Source of the DNA: Bisbaumannia salifodinae
Lineage (GTDB): Bacteria; Pseudomonadota; Gammaproteobacteria; Pseudomonadales; Halomonadaceae
Reading direction: 5' to 3' (one strand)
NCBI RefSeq assembly: GCF_039522585.1
Contig: NZ_BAAADR010000002.1
DNA length: 64,000 nt
Below, piece by piece: positions 41,640-51,910 of this stretch; within the stretch, counting starts at the first letter, position 1, and each line of letters opens with the position of its first letter. The notes beneath the pieces were generated by a model. The model was not told where the DNA came from and searched no databases. It saw only the letters and a list, made by a program, of their open reading frames with translations. The translations under genes and the position numbers were made by a program.

Positions 41640-42311
41640 ATGCGCCTGCTGCTGCTCAATGGCAATAGCAATGCCGCCATGACCGCGGCCATGGCCAGCC
41701 GCGCCCGGCACTGGCTGGGCGAAGCGGTGACGGTCGTCGAGGAGACCGCCGAGGAGGGCGTGCCCTATATCGGCTCGCGGCGGGATTGCGCGCTGACCGC
41801 GGCCAGCACCCTGCGGCGGGTGGAGGCGCGCCTGGCGCAGGGCGAGGCGGAGGTGGACGCCATCCTGCTGGCCTGCTTCGGCGAGCCGGGCCTGGCGGCG
41901 GTGCGCGAGGTCAGCCCGGTGCCGGTGCTGGGCATGCTGGAGGCCGCGGTGCTCAGCGCCCTGCAGTTGGGCGAGCGCTTCGCCATTATCACCCCGGGGG
42001 CTCGCTGGCCGCGGATGATCGAGGAGCACCTGCATGCCCTGGGGGTCTCCCATCACTGCCTGGAGATCGTGCCGGTGGTGATCGACGACCTGGCGCTGCC
42101 CGCCCAGCGGGAGGCGGGACGCAAGCGGGTCGCCGAGGCCCTGGAGGGCTTGCGGCAGCGCTGCGCGCCGCCGGTGGTGATCATCGGCGGGGCGGCCTTC
42201 GCCGGCCTGGCCCGGGAGCTGCCGGCCCCCGAGGGGGGCCGCCTGCTGGATGCCTTCGATGCGGCCCTGGCCCAGTCCCTGGCGCTGATGTGTCTGGGGG
42301 GCCAGAGATAG
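41640..42311 (+). CDS. Asp/Glu racemase superfamily protein lacking the second catalytic cysteine
   Basis: 223 residues. The N-terminus RLLLLNGNSNAAMTAAMA and LLACFGEPGLAAVREV (Cys79) match the hydantoin/allantoin racemase fold and its first catalytic cysteine. The second site, GCGGMADL in the neighbour, reads GGAAFAGL here, so that cysteine is a glycine. GAGGAGAG precedes ATG 41640. It is divergent from hpxA and upstream of puuE. With one thiol it cannot work as a standard two-base racemase; a lyase, isomerase or decarboxylase activity or loss of function are the alternatives. Confidence 0.75.
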   Translation: MRLLLLNGNSNAAMTAAMASRARHWLGEAVTVVEETAEEGVPYIGSRRDCALTAASTLRRVEARLAQGEAEVDAILLACFGEPGLAAVREVSPVPVLGMLEAAVLSALQLGERFAIITPGARWPRMIEEHLHALGVSHHCLEIVPVVIDDLALPAQREAGRKRVAEALEGLRQRCAPPVVIIGGAAFAGLARELPAPEGGRLLDAFDAALAQSLALMCLGGQR

Positions 42312-42356
42312 CCTCCCGGGACTTGCAAGCCAGCTGGATACACTCTATCTTCTAAT

Positions 42357-42364
42357 TGTATACA
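42357..42364. promoter_or_regulatory. TGTATACA box before puuE
   Basis: attGTATACAt lies 66 bases before the puuE start, downstream of the racemase-like gene, and suggests that puuE has its own regulated promoter. Confidence 0.55.
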
Positions 42365-42429
42365 TAAACTGTCGCTCGCTTCTGTCCCCCGAAGGCCGAG
42401 CCGACGCAGAACAATCAGGAAGGTCAGCC

Positions 42430-43365
42430 ATGAGCGTAACGCCTAACAGCGACTATCCCCGTGACCTGATCGGCTACGGCCGTGATCCGGTGCACGCCAA
42501 CTGGCCCGGCAAGGCCAGGATCGCCGTGCAGTTCGTCCTCAACTACGAAGAGGGCGGCGAGAACTGCGTGCTGCACGGCGACAGCCACTCCGAGAAGTTC
42601 CTCTCCGAGATCGTCGGCGCCGAGGCCTACCCGGAGCGCCACCTGAGCATGGAGTCGATCTACGAGTACGGCTCCCGGGCCGGCGTCTGGCGCATCCTCA
42701 AGGAGTTCGAGCGCCGCGGCCTGCCGCTGACCGTGTTCGGCGTCGCCATGGCCCTGGAGCGCAACCCGGAAGTGGCCCAGGCCTTCAAGGAGCTGGGCCA
42801 CGAGATCGCCTGTCACGGCCTGCGCTGGATCCACTACCAGAACGTGCCGGAGAGCGTCGAGCGCGAGCATATGCAGCGCGCCATCGAGATCTTCCAGAGC
42901 CTCTACGGCGAGAAGCCGCTGGGCTGGTATACCGGCCGCGACAGCCCCAACACCCGTCGCCTGGTGCTCGACGAGGGTTCCTTCCTCTACGACAGCGACT
43001 ACTACGGCGACGACCTGCCGTTCTGGACCACCGATCGCGACAGCCAGGGCGAGGCCCGTTCCCACCTGGTGGTGCCCTACACCCTGGACACCAACGATAT
43101 GCGCTTCGCCACGCCCCAGGGCTTCAACACCGGCGACCACTTCTTCAGCTACCTGCGTGACGCCTTCGACGTGCTCTACGCGGAGGGCGAGGAGGCGCCG
43201 AAGATGCTCTCCATCGGCATGCACTGTCGCCTGCTGGGGCGCCCGGGCCGCTTCCGCGCCCTGCAGCGCTTCCTCGACCATATCGAGGCCCACGACCGGG
43301 TCTGGGTCACGCGCCGCGTGGATATCGCCCGCCACTGGGCCGAGCAGCACCCGGCAAGCCGCTGA
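42430..43365 (+). CDS. puuE: Allantoinase, PuuE type
   Basis: 311 residues of the polysaccharide-deacetylase fold. Diagnostic stretches: PRDLIGYGRDPVHANWPGKARIAVQFVLNYEEGGE, LHGDSHSEKFLSEIVGAEAY, and RWIHYQNVPESVEREHM. This cofactor-light family opens the hydantoin ring of allantoin to allantoate. AGGAAGG precedes the start. Its product needs an allantoate amidohydrolase that is not encoded in this window. Confidence 0.95.
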   Translation: MSVTPNSDYPRDLIGYGRDPVHANWPGKARIAVQFVLNYEEGGENCVLHGDSHSEKFLSEIVGAEAYPERHLSMESIYEYGSRAGVWRILKEFERRGLPLTVFGVAMALERNPEVAQAFKELGHEIACHGLRWIHYQNVPESVEREHMQRAIEIFQSLYGEKPLGWYTGRDSPNTRRLVLDEGSFLYDSDYYGDDLPFWTTDRDSQGEARSHLVVPYTLDTNDMRFATPQGFNTGDHFFSYLRDAFDVLYAEGEEAPKMLSIGMHCRLLGRPGRFRALQRFLDHIEAHDRVWVTRRVDIARHWAEQHPASR

Positions 43366-43395
43366 GGCCGACTCCCGATGATGGCGTCCCCCACA

Positions 43396-43438
43396 ACCCA
43401 CATGCCCCGCCCGGCGGGGCCGGGCGGGGCATGTGGGT
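43396..43438. terminator. Convergent hairpin between puuE and yfcC
   Basis: ACCCACATGCCCCGCCC and GGGCGGGGCATGTGGGT form a perfect 17-bp stem around a 9-base GC loop, midway between the convergent genes. There is no U-tract, so it may act as a transcript-end stabiliser as well as a stop. Confidence 0.75.
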
Positions 43439-43464
43439 GGGACGGGGAGCGAGGCGTCTGGCGA

Positions 43465-44907
43465 TCAGCCAACCCACTGGGTGGCCTGGGCGAAGGCCAG
43501 GAAACCCAGGGCGATCAGTACCCAGAGGCAGAACAGCGGGAAGAAGAATTTCACCCACTTCTGCCAGGGCACGCCGGCGATGGCCAGGGTGGCCATGAAG
43601 TAACCGGAGGTTGGGTAGAGGATATTGCCCATGCCGTCGCCGAGCTGATAGGCGAGTACCGCGGTCTGGCGGGTCACGCCGATCAGGTCGGAAAGCGGTG
43701 CCATGATCGGCATGGTGACCAGGGCCTGACCGCTGCCGGAGGGCACCACGAAGTTGAAGGCGAGCTGAGCGAAGTACATGCCGATGGCGGAGAGCAGCGA
43801 GGGCAGCTCGCCGACCAGGCTGCCGAGGCCCATGACCAGGGTGTCCATGATCTGGCCGCCTTCCAGGACGACGGCCACGCCGCGGGCCACGCCGGCGATC
43901 ATCGCCCCCACCAGCACATCGCGGAAGCCTTTGTTGAAGGCCTCGCAGATGTCTTCGGTGGTCAGGCCGGCGATCATGCCCACGACGATGCCCATGACGA
44001 TAAACAGGCCCGCCATCTCCATCATGAACCAGCCCTGGCGCAGTACGCCGTAGACCAGGATGCCGAAGAAGGCGAAGGTGGCGATGGCGGCCAGCGTCTG
44101 ACGGCCGTTGGCGGTCAGGGCGCCCTCGTCGTCGGCATGCAGGTAGAGGCGGCGCTTCTCCGCTTCGCCCTCGTCGTCGGCCATCAGGCCGAGGCTGGGA
44201 TTGTCACGCACCTTGCGGGCATAGCGCATCACGAAGAAGATGCCCGCGCCGAGTACCACGGCGAAGGCGGCGGCGCGCAGGCCGAACCCCGAGTAGAGGG
44301 GCAGGTCGGAGAGCTGCTGGCCGAGGCCGGTATTGATGGGATTGAGGATGCCGGTGGAGAAGCCGGCCGTGGTGGCGCACAGGGCCACGGCGGCGGCGGT
44401 CACCGAGTCGAAGCGCAGGGCGATCATCAGCGGCAGGATCACCGGCACGTAGACCAGGGCGAGCTCCTGGGTACCGATGATGGTCGCCACCACGGCAAAC
44501 ACCGTCATCAGCACCGGAATCATCAGCAGGCTCTGGTTGGCGAAGCGCCGGCTCAGCTTGTCGACGCCGATCTCGATGATGCCGGTACGACGCAGCACCA
44601 TGAACATGCCACCGATCATAAAGGTGAAGAACACCACCTCGCCGGCGCTCATCAGGCCATTGGGTATGGCCAGCATGAAATCGACGATGCCGGCGGGGTT
44701 CGAGTCCACGTACTGGAAAGACTCGGCATCGATGGTGATGCGTCCATTGGGCCCGGGGATGCGCTCGAATTGGCCGGCCGGAACGAAGTGAGTGGCGACC
44801 GCCGCCAGGGCGATAAAGATCACCAGAATCACGTAGATATGCGGGATGCGCCAGCCGGATGGCTTGGTGGCTGTCGCCTTGGTCGCGCTGGAAGAGGGTT
44901 CGGACAT
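43465..44907 (-). CDS. YfcC/DcuC-like carrier
   Basis: 480 residues with about 12 membrane segments. Family features: HIYVILVIFIALAAVATHFVPAGQFER, EVVFFTFMIGGMFMVLRRTG, GSGQALVTMPIMAPLSDLIGVTRQTAVLAYQLGDG. YfcC proteins are related to anaerobic C4-dicarboxylate carriers. Lying between puuE and allE and sharing a control region with allE, it plausibly moves a ureide or a related acid. The substrate is unknown. GAGG precedes the start. Confidence 0.85.
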   Translation of the reverse strand: MSEPSSSATKATATKPSGWRIPHIYVILVIFIALAAVATHFVPAGQFERIPGPNGRITIDAESFQYVDSNPAGIVDFMLAIPNGLMSAGEVVFFTFMIGGMFMVLRRTGIIEIGVDKLSRRFANQSLLMIPVLMTVFAVVATIIGTQELALVYVPVILPLMIALRFDSVTAAAVALCATTAGFSTGILNPINTGLGQQLSDLPLYSGFGLRAAAFAVVLGAGIFFVMRYARKVRDNPSLGLMADDEGEAEKRRLYLHADDEGALTANGRQTLAAIATFAFFGILVYGVLRQGWFMMEMAGLFIVMGIVVGMIAGLTTEDICEAFNKGFRDVLVGAMIAGVARGVAVVLEGGQIMDTLVMGLGSLVGELPSLLSAIGMYFAQLAFNFVVPSGSGQALVTMPIMAPLSDLIGVTRQTAVLAYQLGDGMGNILYPTSGYFMATLAIAGVPWQKWVKFFFPLFCLWVLIALGFLAFAQATQWVG

Positions 44908-45059
44908 GATATTGCCTCATTTTGTTGTTTCTTGAGGTGTACTCGAGTGCATACGGGTTCGTGCACTCCGAGGGGGCGCTTCTGCGTCGCTCCCTTCCCC
45001 AGGTAGCCACTGGGCTACTCTGGAGTGGGGCAGTGGGCCAATCCGTTATGGCTAATCTT

Positions 45060-45065
45060 GTATAC
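45060..45065. promoter_or_regulatory. GTATAC box in the yfcC/allE region
   Basis: ctTGTATACgg is a partial TTGTATACAA box, 50 bases left of the GGAA-N5-TTCC dyad. The 324-bp divergent gap (44908-45231) contains these two elements and no gene that I can support. Confidence 0.4.
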
Positions 45066-45109
45066 GGACTATTTGCGGCCCTTGCCTTGACTTCGATTGA
45101 AGCTTAAAT

Positions 45110-45124
45110 TGGAAATAGTTTCCA
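45110..45124. promoter_or_regulatory. TGGAA-N5-TTCCA dyad before allE
   Basis: TGGAAatagtTTCCA is a perfect 5-bp dyad 108 bases before the allE start; spacing is identical to the dyads before iclR and gcl. Probable IclR-family operator. Confidence 0.65.
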
Positions 45125-45231
45125 GAGATTTTTTGCCGCGATCTGCCGACCCGGCGGCGCGGCTCGAATACAACCGCCGGGTGCCTGTTGCATCACAGAG
45201 AGCGGTTAATCCCAACCAACGAGGACACACC

Positions 45232-46083
45232 ATGGCTCGTAATACCTATTACGCTCCCCAGGGCGGCCATCCGCCCCAGACCCAGCTGCTCTCCGATCGC
45301 GCCGTCTTCACCGAGGCCTACGCCATCATTCCCAAGGGCGTGCTGCGGGACATCGTCGCCAGCTACCTGCCGTTCTGGGAGAACACCCGCCTGTGGGTGT
45401 TGTCGCGTCCGATGACCGGCTTCTCCGAGACCTTCTCCCAGTACATCGTGGAAGTCTCTCCCGGTGGCGGCAGCAACAAGCCGGAGCTGGACGAGGGCGC
45501 CGAGGGCGTGCTCTTCGTGGTCGAGGGCGAGATGGTGCTGACCCTGGGCGGCGAGAGGCATGTGATGCAGCCGGGCGGCTACGCCTTTATTCCGCCGGGC
45601 AGCGACTGGACCCTGCGCAACGAGAGCGATGCCGCGGTGCGTTTCCACTGGATCCGCAAGGCCTACGAGTTCGTCGAGGGCATCGAGGCGCCGGAGGCCT
45701 TCGTCACCAACGAGAACGATGTCGAGCCGATCGCCATGCCGGACACCGACGAGAAGTGGGTGACCACCCGTTTCGTCGACCAGTCCGATATGCGTCACGA
45801 CATGCACGTCAATATCGTCACCTTCCAGCCCGGCGGCGTGATCCCCTTCGACGAGACCCACGTCATGGAGCACGGCCTCTATGTGCTCGAGGGCAAGGCG
45901 GTCTATCACCTCAACCAGGAGTGGGTCGAGGTGGAAGCCGGTGACTACATGTGGCTGCGCGCCTTCTGCCCGCAGGCCTGCTATGCCGGTGGCCCGGGAC
46001 CGTTCCGCTACCTGCTCTACAAGGACGTCAACCGTCATATGAAGCTCAATGCCTCCGCCGCCTACCGCGGCCTGCAGCGTTGA
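45232..46083 (+). CDS. allE: (S)-ureidoglycine aminohydrolase
   Basis: 283 residues, bicupin. YAIIPKGVLRDIVASYLPFWENTRLWVLSRPMTGFSETFSQYIVEV is the AllE N-domain; the second cupin has VNIVTFQPGGVIPFDETHVMEHGLYVLEGKAVYHLNQEW with the metal-binding Glu/His set. It converts S-ureidoglycine to S-ureidoglycolate, releasing ammonia. GAGGAC precedes ATG 45232; a longer frame to 45097 crosses the operator. First gene of the operon with allA. Confidence 0.93.
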   Translation: MARNTYYAPQGGHPPQTQLLSDRAVFTEAYAIIPKGVLRDIVASYLPFWENTRLWVLSRPMTGFSETFSQYIVEVSPGGGSNKPELDEGAEGVLFVVEGEMVLTLGGERHVMQPGGYAFIPPGSDWTLRNESDAAVRFHWIRKAYEFVEGIEAPEAFVTNENDVEPIAMPDTDEKWVTTRFVDQSDMRHDMHVNIVTFQPGGVIPFDETHVMEHGLYVLEGKAVYHLNQEWVEVEAGDYMWLRAFCPQACYAGGPGPFRYLLYKDVNRHMKLNASAAYRGLQR

Positions 46084-46100
46084 GCCGCGAGGAGAGCCCG

Positions 46101-46589
46101 ATGCTGGAACTCACAGCCGAACCCTTGACGCGGGAGGCCTTCGCCCCCTTCGGTGACGTCATCGACACCCGGGGCGCCGACTTCTTCCCCATCAACGCCG
46201 GGCGCACCAAGCGCTATCACGACCTGGCCAAGGTGGAGACCCTGGGCGAGGAGGCCCGGGCGCTGATCAGCATCTTCGTCAGCCAGCCGGTGGAGGTGCC
46301 CCTGACCCTCGACTTCCTGGAGCGTCACCCCCAGGGCAGCCAGGCCTTCGTGCCGCTGCACGAGGAGCGCTTCCTGGTGGTGGTGGCCCCGCCGGGGGAC
46401 CAGATCGACCCGGCCCGGGTGCGCGCCTTCGTCACCGACGGCCGCCAGGGCGTCAACTACCGCGCCGGGACCTGGCACGCCATCCAGTCGGTGCTGGAGC
46501 GTGAGGGCGAGTTCCTGGTGGTCGACCGGGGCGGCGCCGGCAACAACTGCGACGAGCACCCGCTGGCGGTTCGCGTCACCCTGGACTGA
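46101..46589 (+). CDS. allA: Ureidoglycolate lyase
   Basis: 162 residues: LTREAFAPFGDVIDTRG, RYHDLAKVE, ISIFVSQPVEVPLTLDFLERHPQGSQAFVPL and GVNYRAGTWHAIQSVL, all typical of AllA. It splits ureidoglycolate to glyoxylate and urea. GAGGAGAG precedes the start, 17 bases after allE. Its product glyoxylate feeds the gcl genes downstream. Confidence 0.94.
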   Translation: MLELTAEPLTREAFAPFGDVIDTRGADFFPINAGRTKRYHDLAKVETLGEEARALISIFVSQPVEVPLTLDFLERHPQGSQAFVPLHEERFLVVVAPPGDQIDPARVRAFVTDGRQGVNYRAGTWHAIQSVLEREGEFLVVDRGGAGNNCDEHPLAVRVTLD

Positions 46590-46609
46590 GCGCCTCTCTA
46601 GCTAGCCTC

Positions 46610-46642
46610 GAAGGGCCGGCGGGACTTCCCGTCGGCCCCTTC
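46610..46642 (+). terminator. Terminator after allA
   Basis: GAAGGGCCGGCGGG and CCCGTCGGCCCCTTC pair with a 4-base loop and one bulge, 21 bases after the allA stop. Confidence 0.75.
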
Positions 46643-46755
46643 GGCGTGCCCGGAATTCGTCCGCGAAATGATATCTGAAAATTCATTTTCATGGAAAATT
46701 CTGTGGCTTTAAGTTTCTGATTAAAAATGGCTTTTCATTGTGTCTATGTTTTTTG

Positions 46756-46770
46756 TGGAAATGTCTTCCA
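46756..46770. promoter_or_regulatory. TGGAA-N5-TTCCA dyad in the gcl promoter
   Basis: TGGAAatgtcTTCCA sits 82 bases before gcl in an AT-rich stretch (46675-46785); TATTGACA follows at 46777. A second imperfect dyad, TTTTCATGGAAAA, lies at about 46687-46699. Probable IclR/AllR-like control of glyoxylate use. Confidence 0.65.
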
Positions 46771-46851
46771 TAAAATATTGACAGCGCAGCGGCGCCCGCC
46801 TACCTTGAATGGCAAGAACCCTGATTACCGTGTCACCGAGGAGGAATCGTC

Positions 46852-48627
<1,776 letters not shown>

Positions 48628-48640
48628 AGTAGACGGCACC

Positions 48641-48660
48641 CCGCCGCCTTCGGGCGGCGG
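48641..48660 (+). terminator. UUCG-capped hairpin between gcl and hyi
   Basis: CCGCCGCC-TTCG-GGCGGCGG: a perfect 8-bp stem with a stable tetraloop in the 65-bp gap, no long U-tract. It more likely tunes the ratio of gcl to downstream message than fully terminates. Confidence 0.6.
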
Positions 48661-48692
48661 TTCCGGAAACCCGTTTCAAACAGGAGCCGACC

Positions 48693-49469
<777 letters not shown>

Positions 49470-49507
49470 GCGCTGTTCGACGACAGGACACGAGAAGGAG
49501 AGAGACT

Positions 49508-50398
49508 ATGAGCAAGATCGGTTTTATCGGCCTGGGCATCATGGGTCGCCCCATGGCGGGGCACCTGCTGGACGCCGGCCACGAGATCATCACCGTGCAA
49601 CACGGCAGCCCGATTCCCCAGGACCTGGCCGACAAGGGCGCCCAGGTGGTGGCCAACCCCAAGGCGGTGGCCGAGGCCGCCGAGATCATCATCACCATGG
49701 TGCCGGACACCCCGGACGTGGAACTGGTGCTGTTCGGTGAGAACGGCGTGGTCGAGGGCCTCAAGCCGGGCACCCTGGTGATCGACATGAGCTCCATCGC
49801 GCCGATCGCCACCCAGGAGTTCGCCAAGCGCATCGTGGACGCCGGCGGTGAATACGTCGACGCCCCGGTCTCCGGCGGCGAAGGCGGCGCCATCAACGCC
49901 GCTCTGACCATCATGGTCGGCGCCACCGAGGAAGGCTTCGCCCGCGCCAAGCCGGTGCTGGAAGTGATGGGCAAGACCATCACCCATATCGGCGGTCACG
50001 GCGCCGGCCAGACCTGCAAGGTGGCCAACCAGATCGTCGTCGCCCTGACCATCGAGGCGGTGGCCGAAGGCCTGCTGTTCGCCTCCAAGGCCGGCGCCGA
50101 CGTGGCCAAGGTGCGCGAGTCCCTGCTCGGCGGCCTGGCCACCTCGAAGATCCTCGACGTTCATGGCGAGCGCATGATCAACGGCACCTTCGATCCGGGC
50201 TTCAAGATCAAGCTCCATCAGAAGGACCTCAACCTGGCCCTGGAAGGCGCCCGCAGCCTCAACCTGTCGCTGCCGGGGACCGCCAATGCCCAGCAACTCT
50301 TCCAGGCCTGCGTGGCCCATGGCGGCGCCGACTGGGATCACGCCGGCATCCTGCGCGCCCTGGAACAGCTCGCCGACCATAGCGTCAGCGACAAGTAA
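49508..50398 (+). CDS. glxR: 2-hydroxy-3-oxopropionate (tartronate semialdehyde) reductase
   Basis: 296 residues of the beta-hydroxyacid dehydrogenase family: NAD(P) fold IGFIGLGIMGRPMAGHLLDAG, substrate motif DAPVSGGEGGA, and GAGQTCKVANQIVVA with the catalytic lysine. It reduces tartronate semialdehyde to glycerate. AAGGAGAG precedes the start, 38 bases after hyi. Confidence 0.95.
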   Translation: MSKIGFIGLGIMGRPMAGHLLDAGHEIITVQHGSPIPQDLADKGAQVVANPKAVAEAAEIIITMVPDTPDVELVLFGENGVVEGLKPGTLVIDMSSIAPIATQEFAKRIVDAGGEYVDAPVSGGEGGAINAALTIMVGATEEGFARAKPVLEVMGKTITHIGGHGAGQTCKVANQIVVALTIEAVAEGLLFASKAGADVAKVRESLLGGLATSKILDVHGERMINGTFDPGFKIKLHQKDLNLALEGARSLNLSLPGTANAQQLFQACVAHGGADWDHAGILRALEQLADHSVSDK

Positions 50399-50608
50399 GC
50401 CCTCCCCCCAGGGATTGGGTGGGCCGCGGTGAAACGACCTTCGCCGCGTCCCATCGAGTTCCTGACTGGCAGGCGCCGGGTCGTCGTCTGCCATGCCACG
50501 CATGTGGCCCTTCTCCGGTGGCGGTCTCCCTGTGGTAGGCCCTTGGCCGTCACCGGCTTTTTTCTTCCCCCTTTTCCGCCCGTTGCGGCTTCCGTGAGGA
50601 GTCTGCCG

Positions 50609-51910
50609 ATGAATGCTATCGCTCCCTTTTCGAGTCATGAGGCGGCGCGCCAGTGGCTGTCGCGTCTCGCTCAGACGGCGGTCGCCGCCGTGCACCCCGA
50701 TTCTTTGTTACCCGATAATCTGCCCGAGCCCCCCAAGGGGCGCACCCTGGTGGTCGGCGCCGGCAAGGCCGCCGCGGCCATGGCCGCGGCCCTGGAGACG
50801 GCCTGGCAGCAGCGCTACCCCGAGGCCGAGCTGAGCGGCCTGGTGGTCACCCGCTACGAGCATGGCGCCGAGTGCCGGCGCATCGAGGTCCTCGAGGCCT
50901 CCCACCCGATGCCCGATGACCTCAGCGAGAAGGCCGCCCGGCGCATGCTCGAGGCGGTGGAAGGCCTCGGCGCGGACGACCTGGTGATCGCCCTGGTCTC
51001 CGGCGGCGGCTCGGCGCTGATGACCCTGCCGGCCGCCGGCCTGACCCTGCACCAGAAGCAGCAGCTCAACAAGGCGCTGCTGCGCTGCGGGGCACCGATC
51101 CGCGAGATCAATACCGTGCGCCGCCACCTCTCCGCCATCAAGGGCGGACGCCTGGCCGCCGCCGCCCATCCGGCGCGGGTGGTCACCTACCTGATCTCCG
51201 ACGTGCCCGGCGACGATCCCACCCTGATCGCCTCCGGCCCCACCCTGCCCGACGACTCCACTCCGGCGGACGCCCTGGCGATCCTCGAGCGCTACGCCAT
51301 CGAGGTGCCCGACAGCGTGCGGCGTCACCTGGTGGCGGACACCAGCGCGCCGCGGCGCAACGATGCCGGCTTCGCCCGCGACGAGGAGGTGGTGCTGGCG
51401 CGGGCCGCCGACGCCCTGGAGGCCGCCCGCCTTGCCGCCGAGGAAAATGGCCTGGCGGTGCGCGTGCTGGGCGACGACCTGGAGGGCGAGGCCCGCGACC
51501 TGGGCCGCGCCCAGGCGCGCCTGGCGCTGACCCTGCAGGGCGAGATCGCCGAGCCGCTGCTGATCCTCTCCGGCGGCGAGACCAGCGTCACCGTCCAGGG
51601 CGACGGCCGCGGCGGGCGCAACGTCGAGTACCTCTTGGGGCTCTTCGAGGCCCTCAAGGGCGCCGAGGGCATCCACGCCCTGGCCATCGACACCGACGGC
51701 ATCGACGGCTCCGAGGACAACGCCGGCGCCCAGTTCGGTCCCGACTGCTGGGCCCGCGCCAAGGCGGCGCGCCTGGCGCCGCTGGACTACCTGGCGCGCA
51801 ACGATGCCTACAGCTTCTTCGCCGAGCTGGACGACCTGATCATCACCGGGCCGACCCGCACCAACGTCAACGACTTCCGCGCCATCCTGGTGCTGCCGAG
51901 GACCGCATGA
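50609..51910 (+). CDS. Glycerate 2-kinase, MOFRL type
   Basis: 433 residues. The N-terminal part has GRTLVVGAGKAAAAMAAALE and LVSGGGSALMTLPAAGLTL; the C-terminal MOFRL domain carries LILSGGETSVTVQGDGRGGRNVEYLL and DTDGIDGSEDNAGA. This GckA/TtuD family phosphorylates glycerate to 2-phosphoglycerate. GAGGAG precedes ATG 50609; a longer frame upstream is not supported. A 210-bp gap after glxR shows no clear terminator, so it may still belong to the gcl transcript. Overlaps pyruvate kinase by 4 bases. Confidence 0.92.
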   Translation: MNAIAPFSSHEAARQWLSRLAQTAVAAVHPDSLLPDNLPEPPKGRTLVVGAGKAAAAMAAALETAWQQRYPEAELSGLVVTRYEHGAECRRIEVLEASHPMPDDLSEKAARRMLEAVEGLGADDLVIALVSGGGSALMTLPAAGLTLHQKQQLNKALLRCGAPIREINTVRRHLSAIKGGRLAAAAHPARVVTYLISDVPGDDPTLIASGPTLPDDSTPADALAILERYAIEVPDSVRRHLVADTSAPRRNDAGFARDEEVVLARAADALEAARLAAEENGLAVRVLGDDLEGEARDLGRAQARLALTLQGEIAEPLLILSGGETSVTVQGDGRGGRNVEYLLGLFEALKGAEGIHALAIDTDGIDGSEDNAGAQFGPDCWARAKAARLAPLDYLARNDAYSFFAELDDLIITGPTRTNVNDFRAILVLPRTA

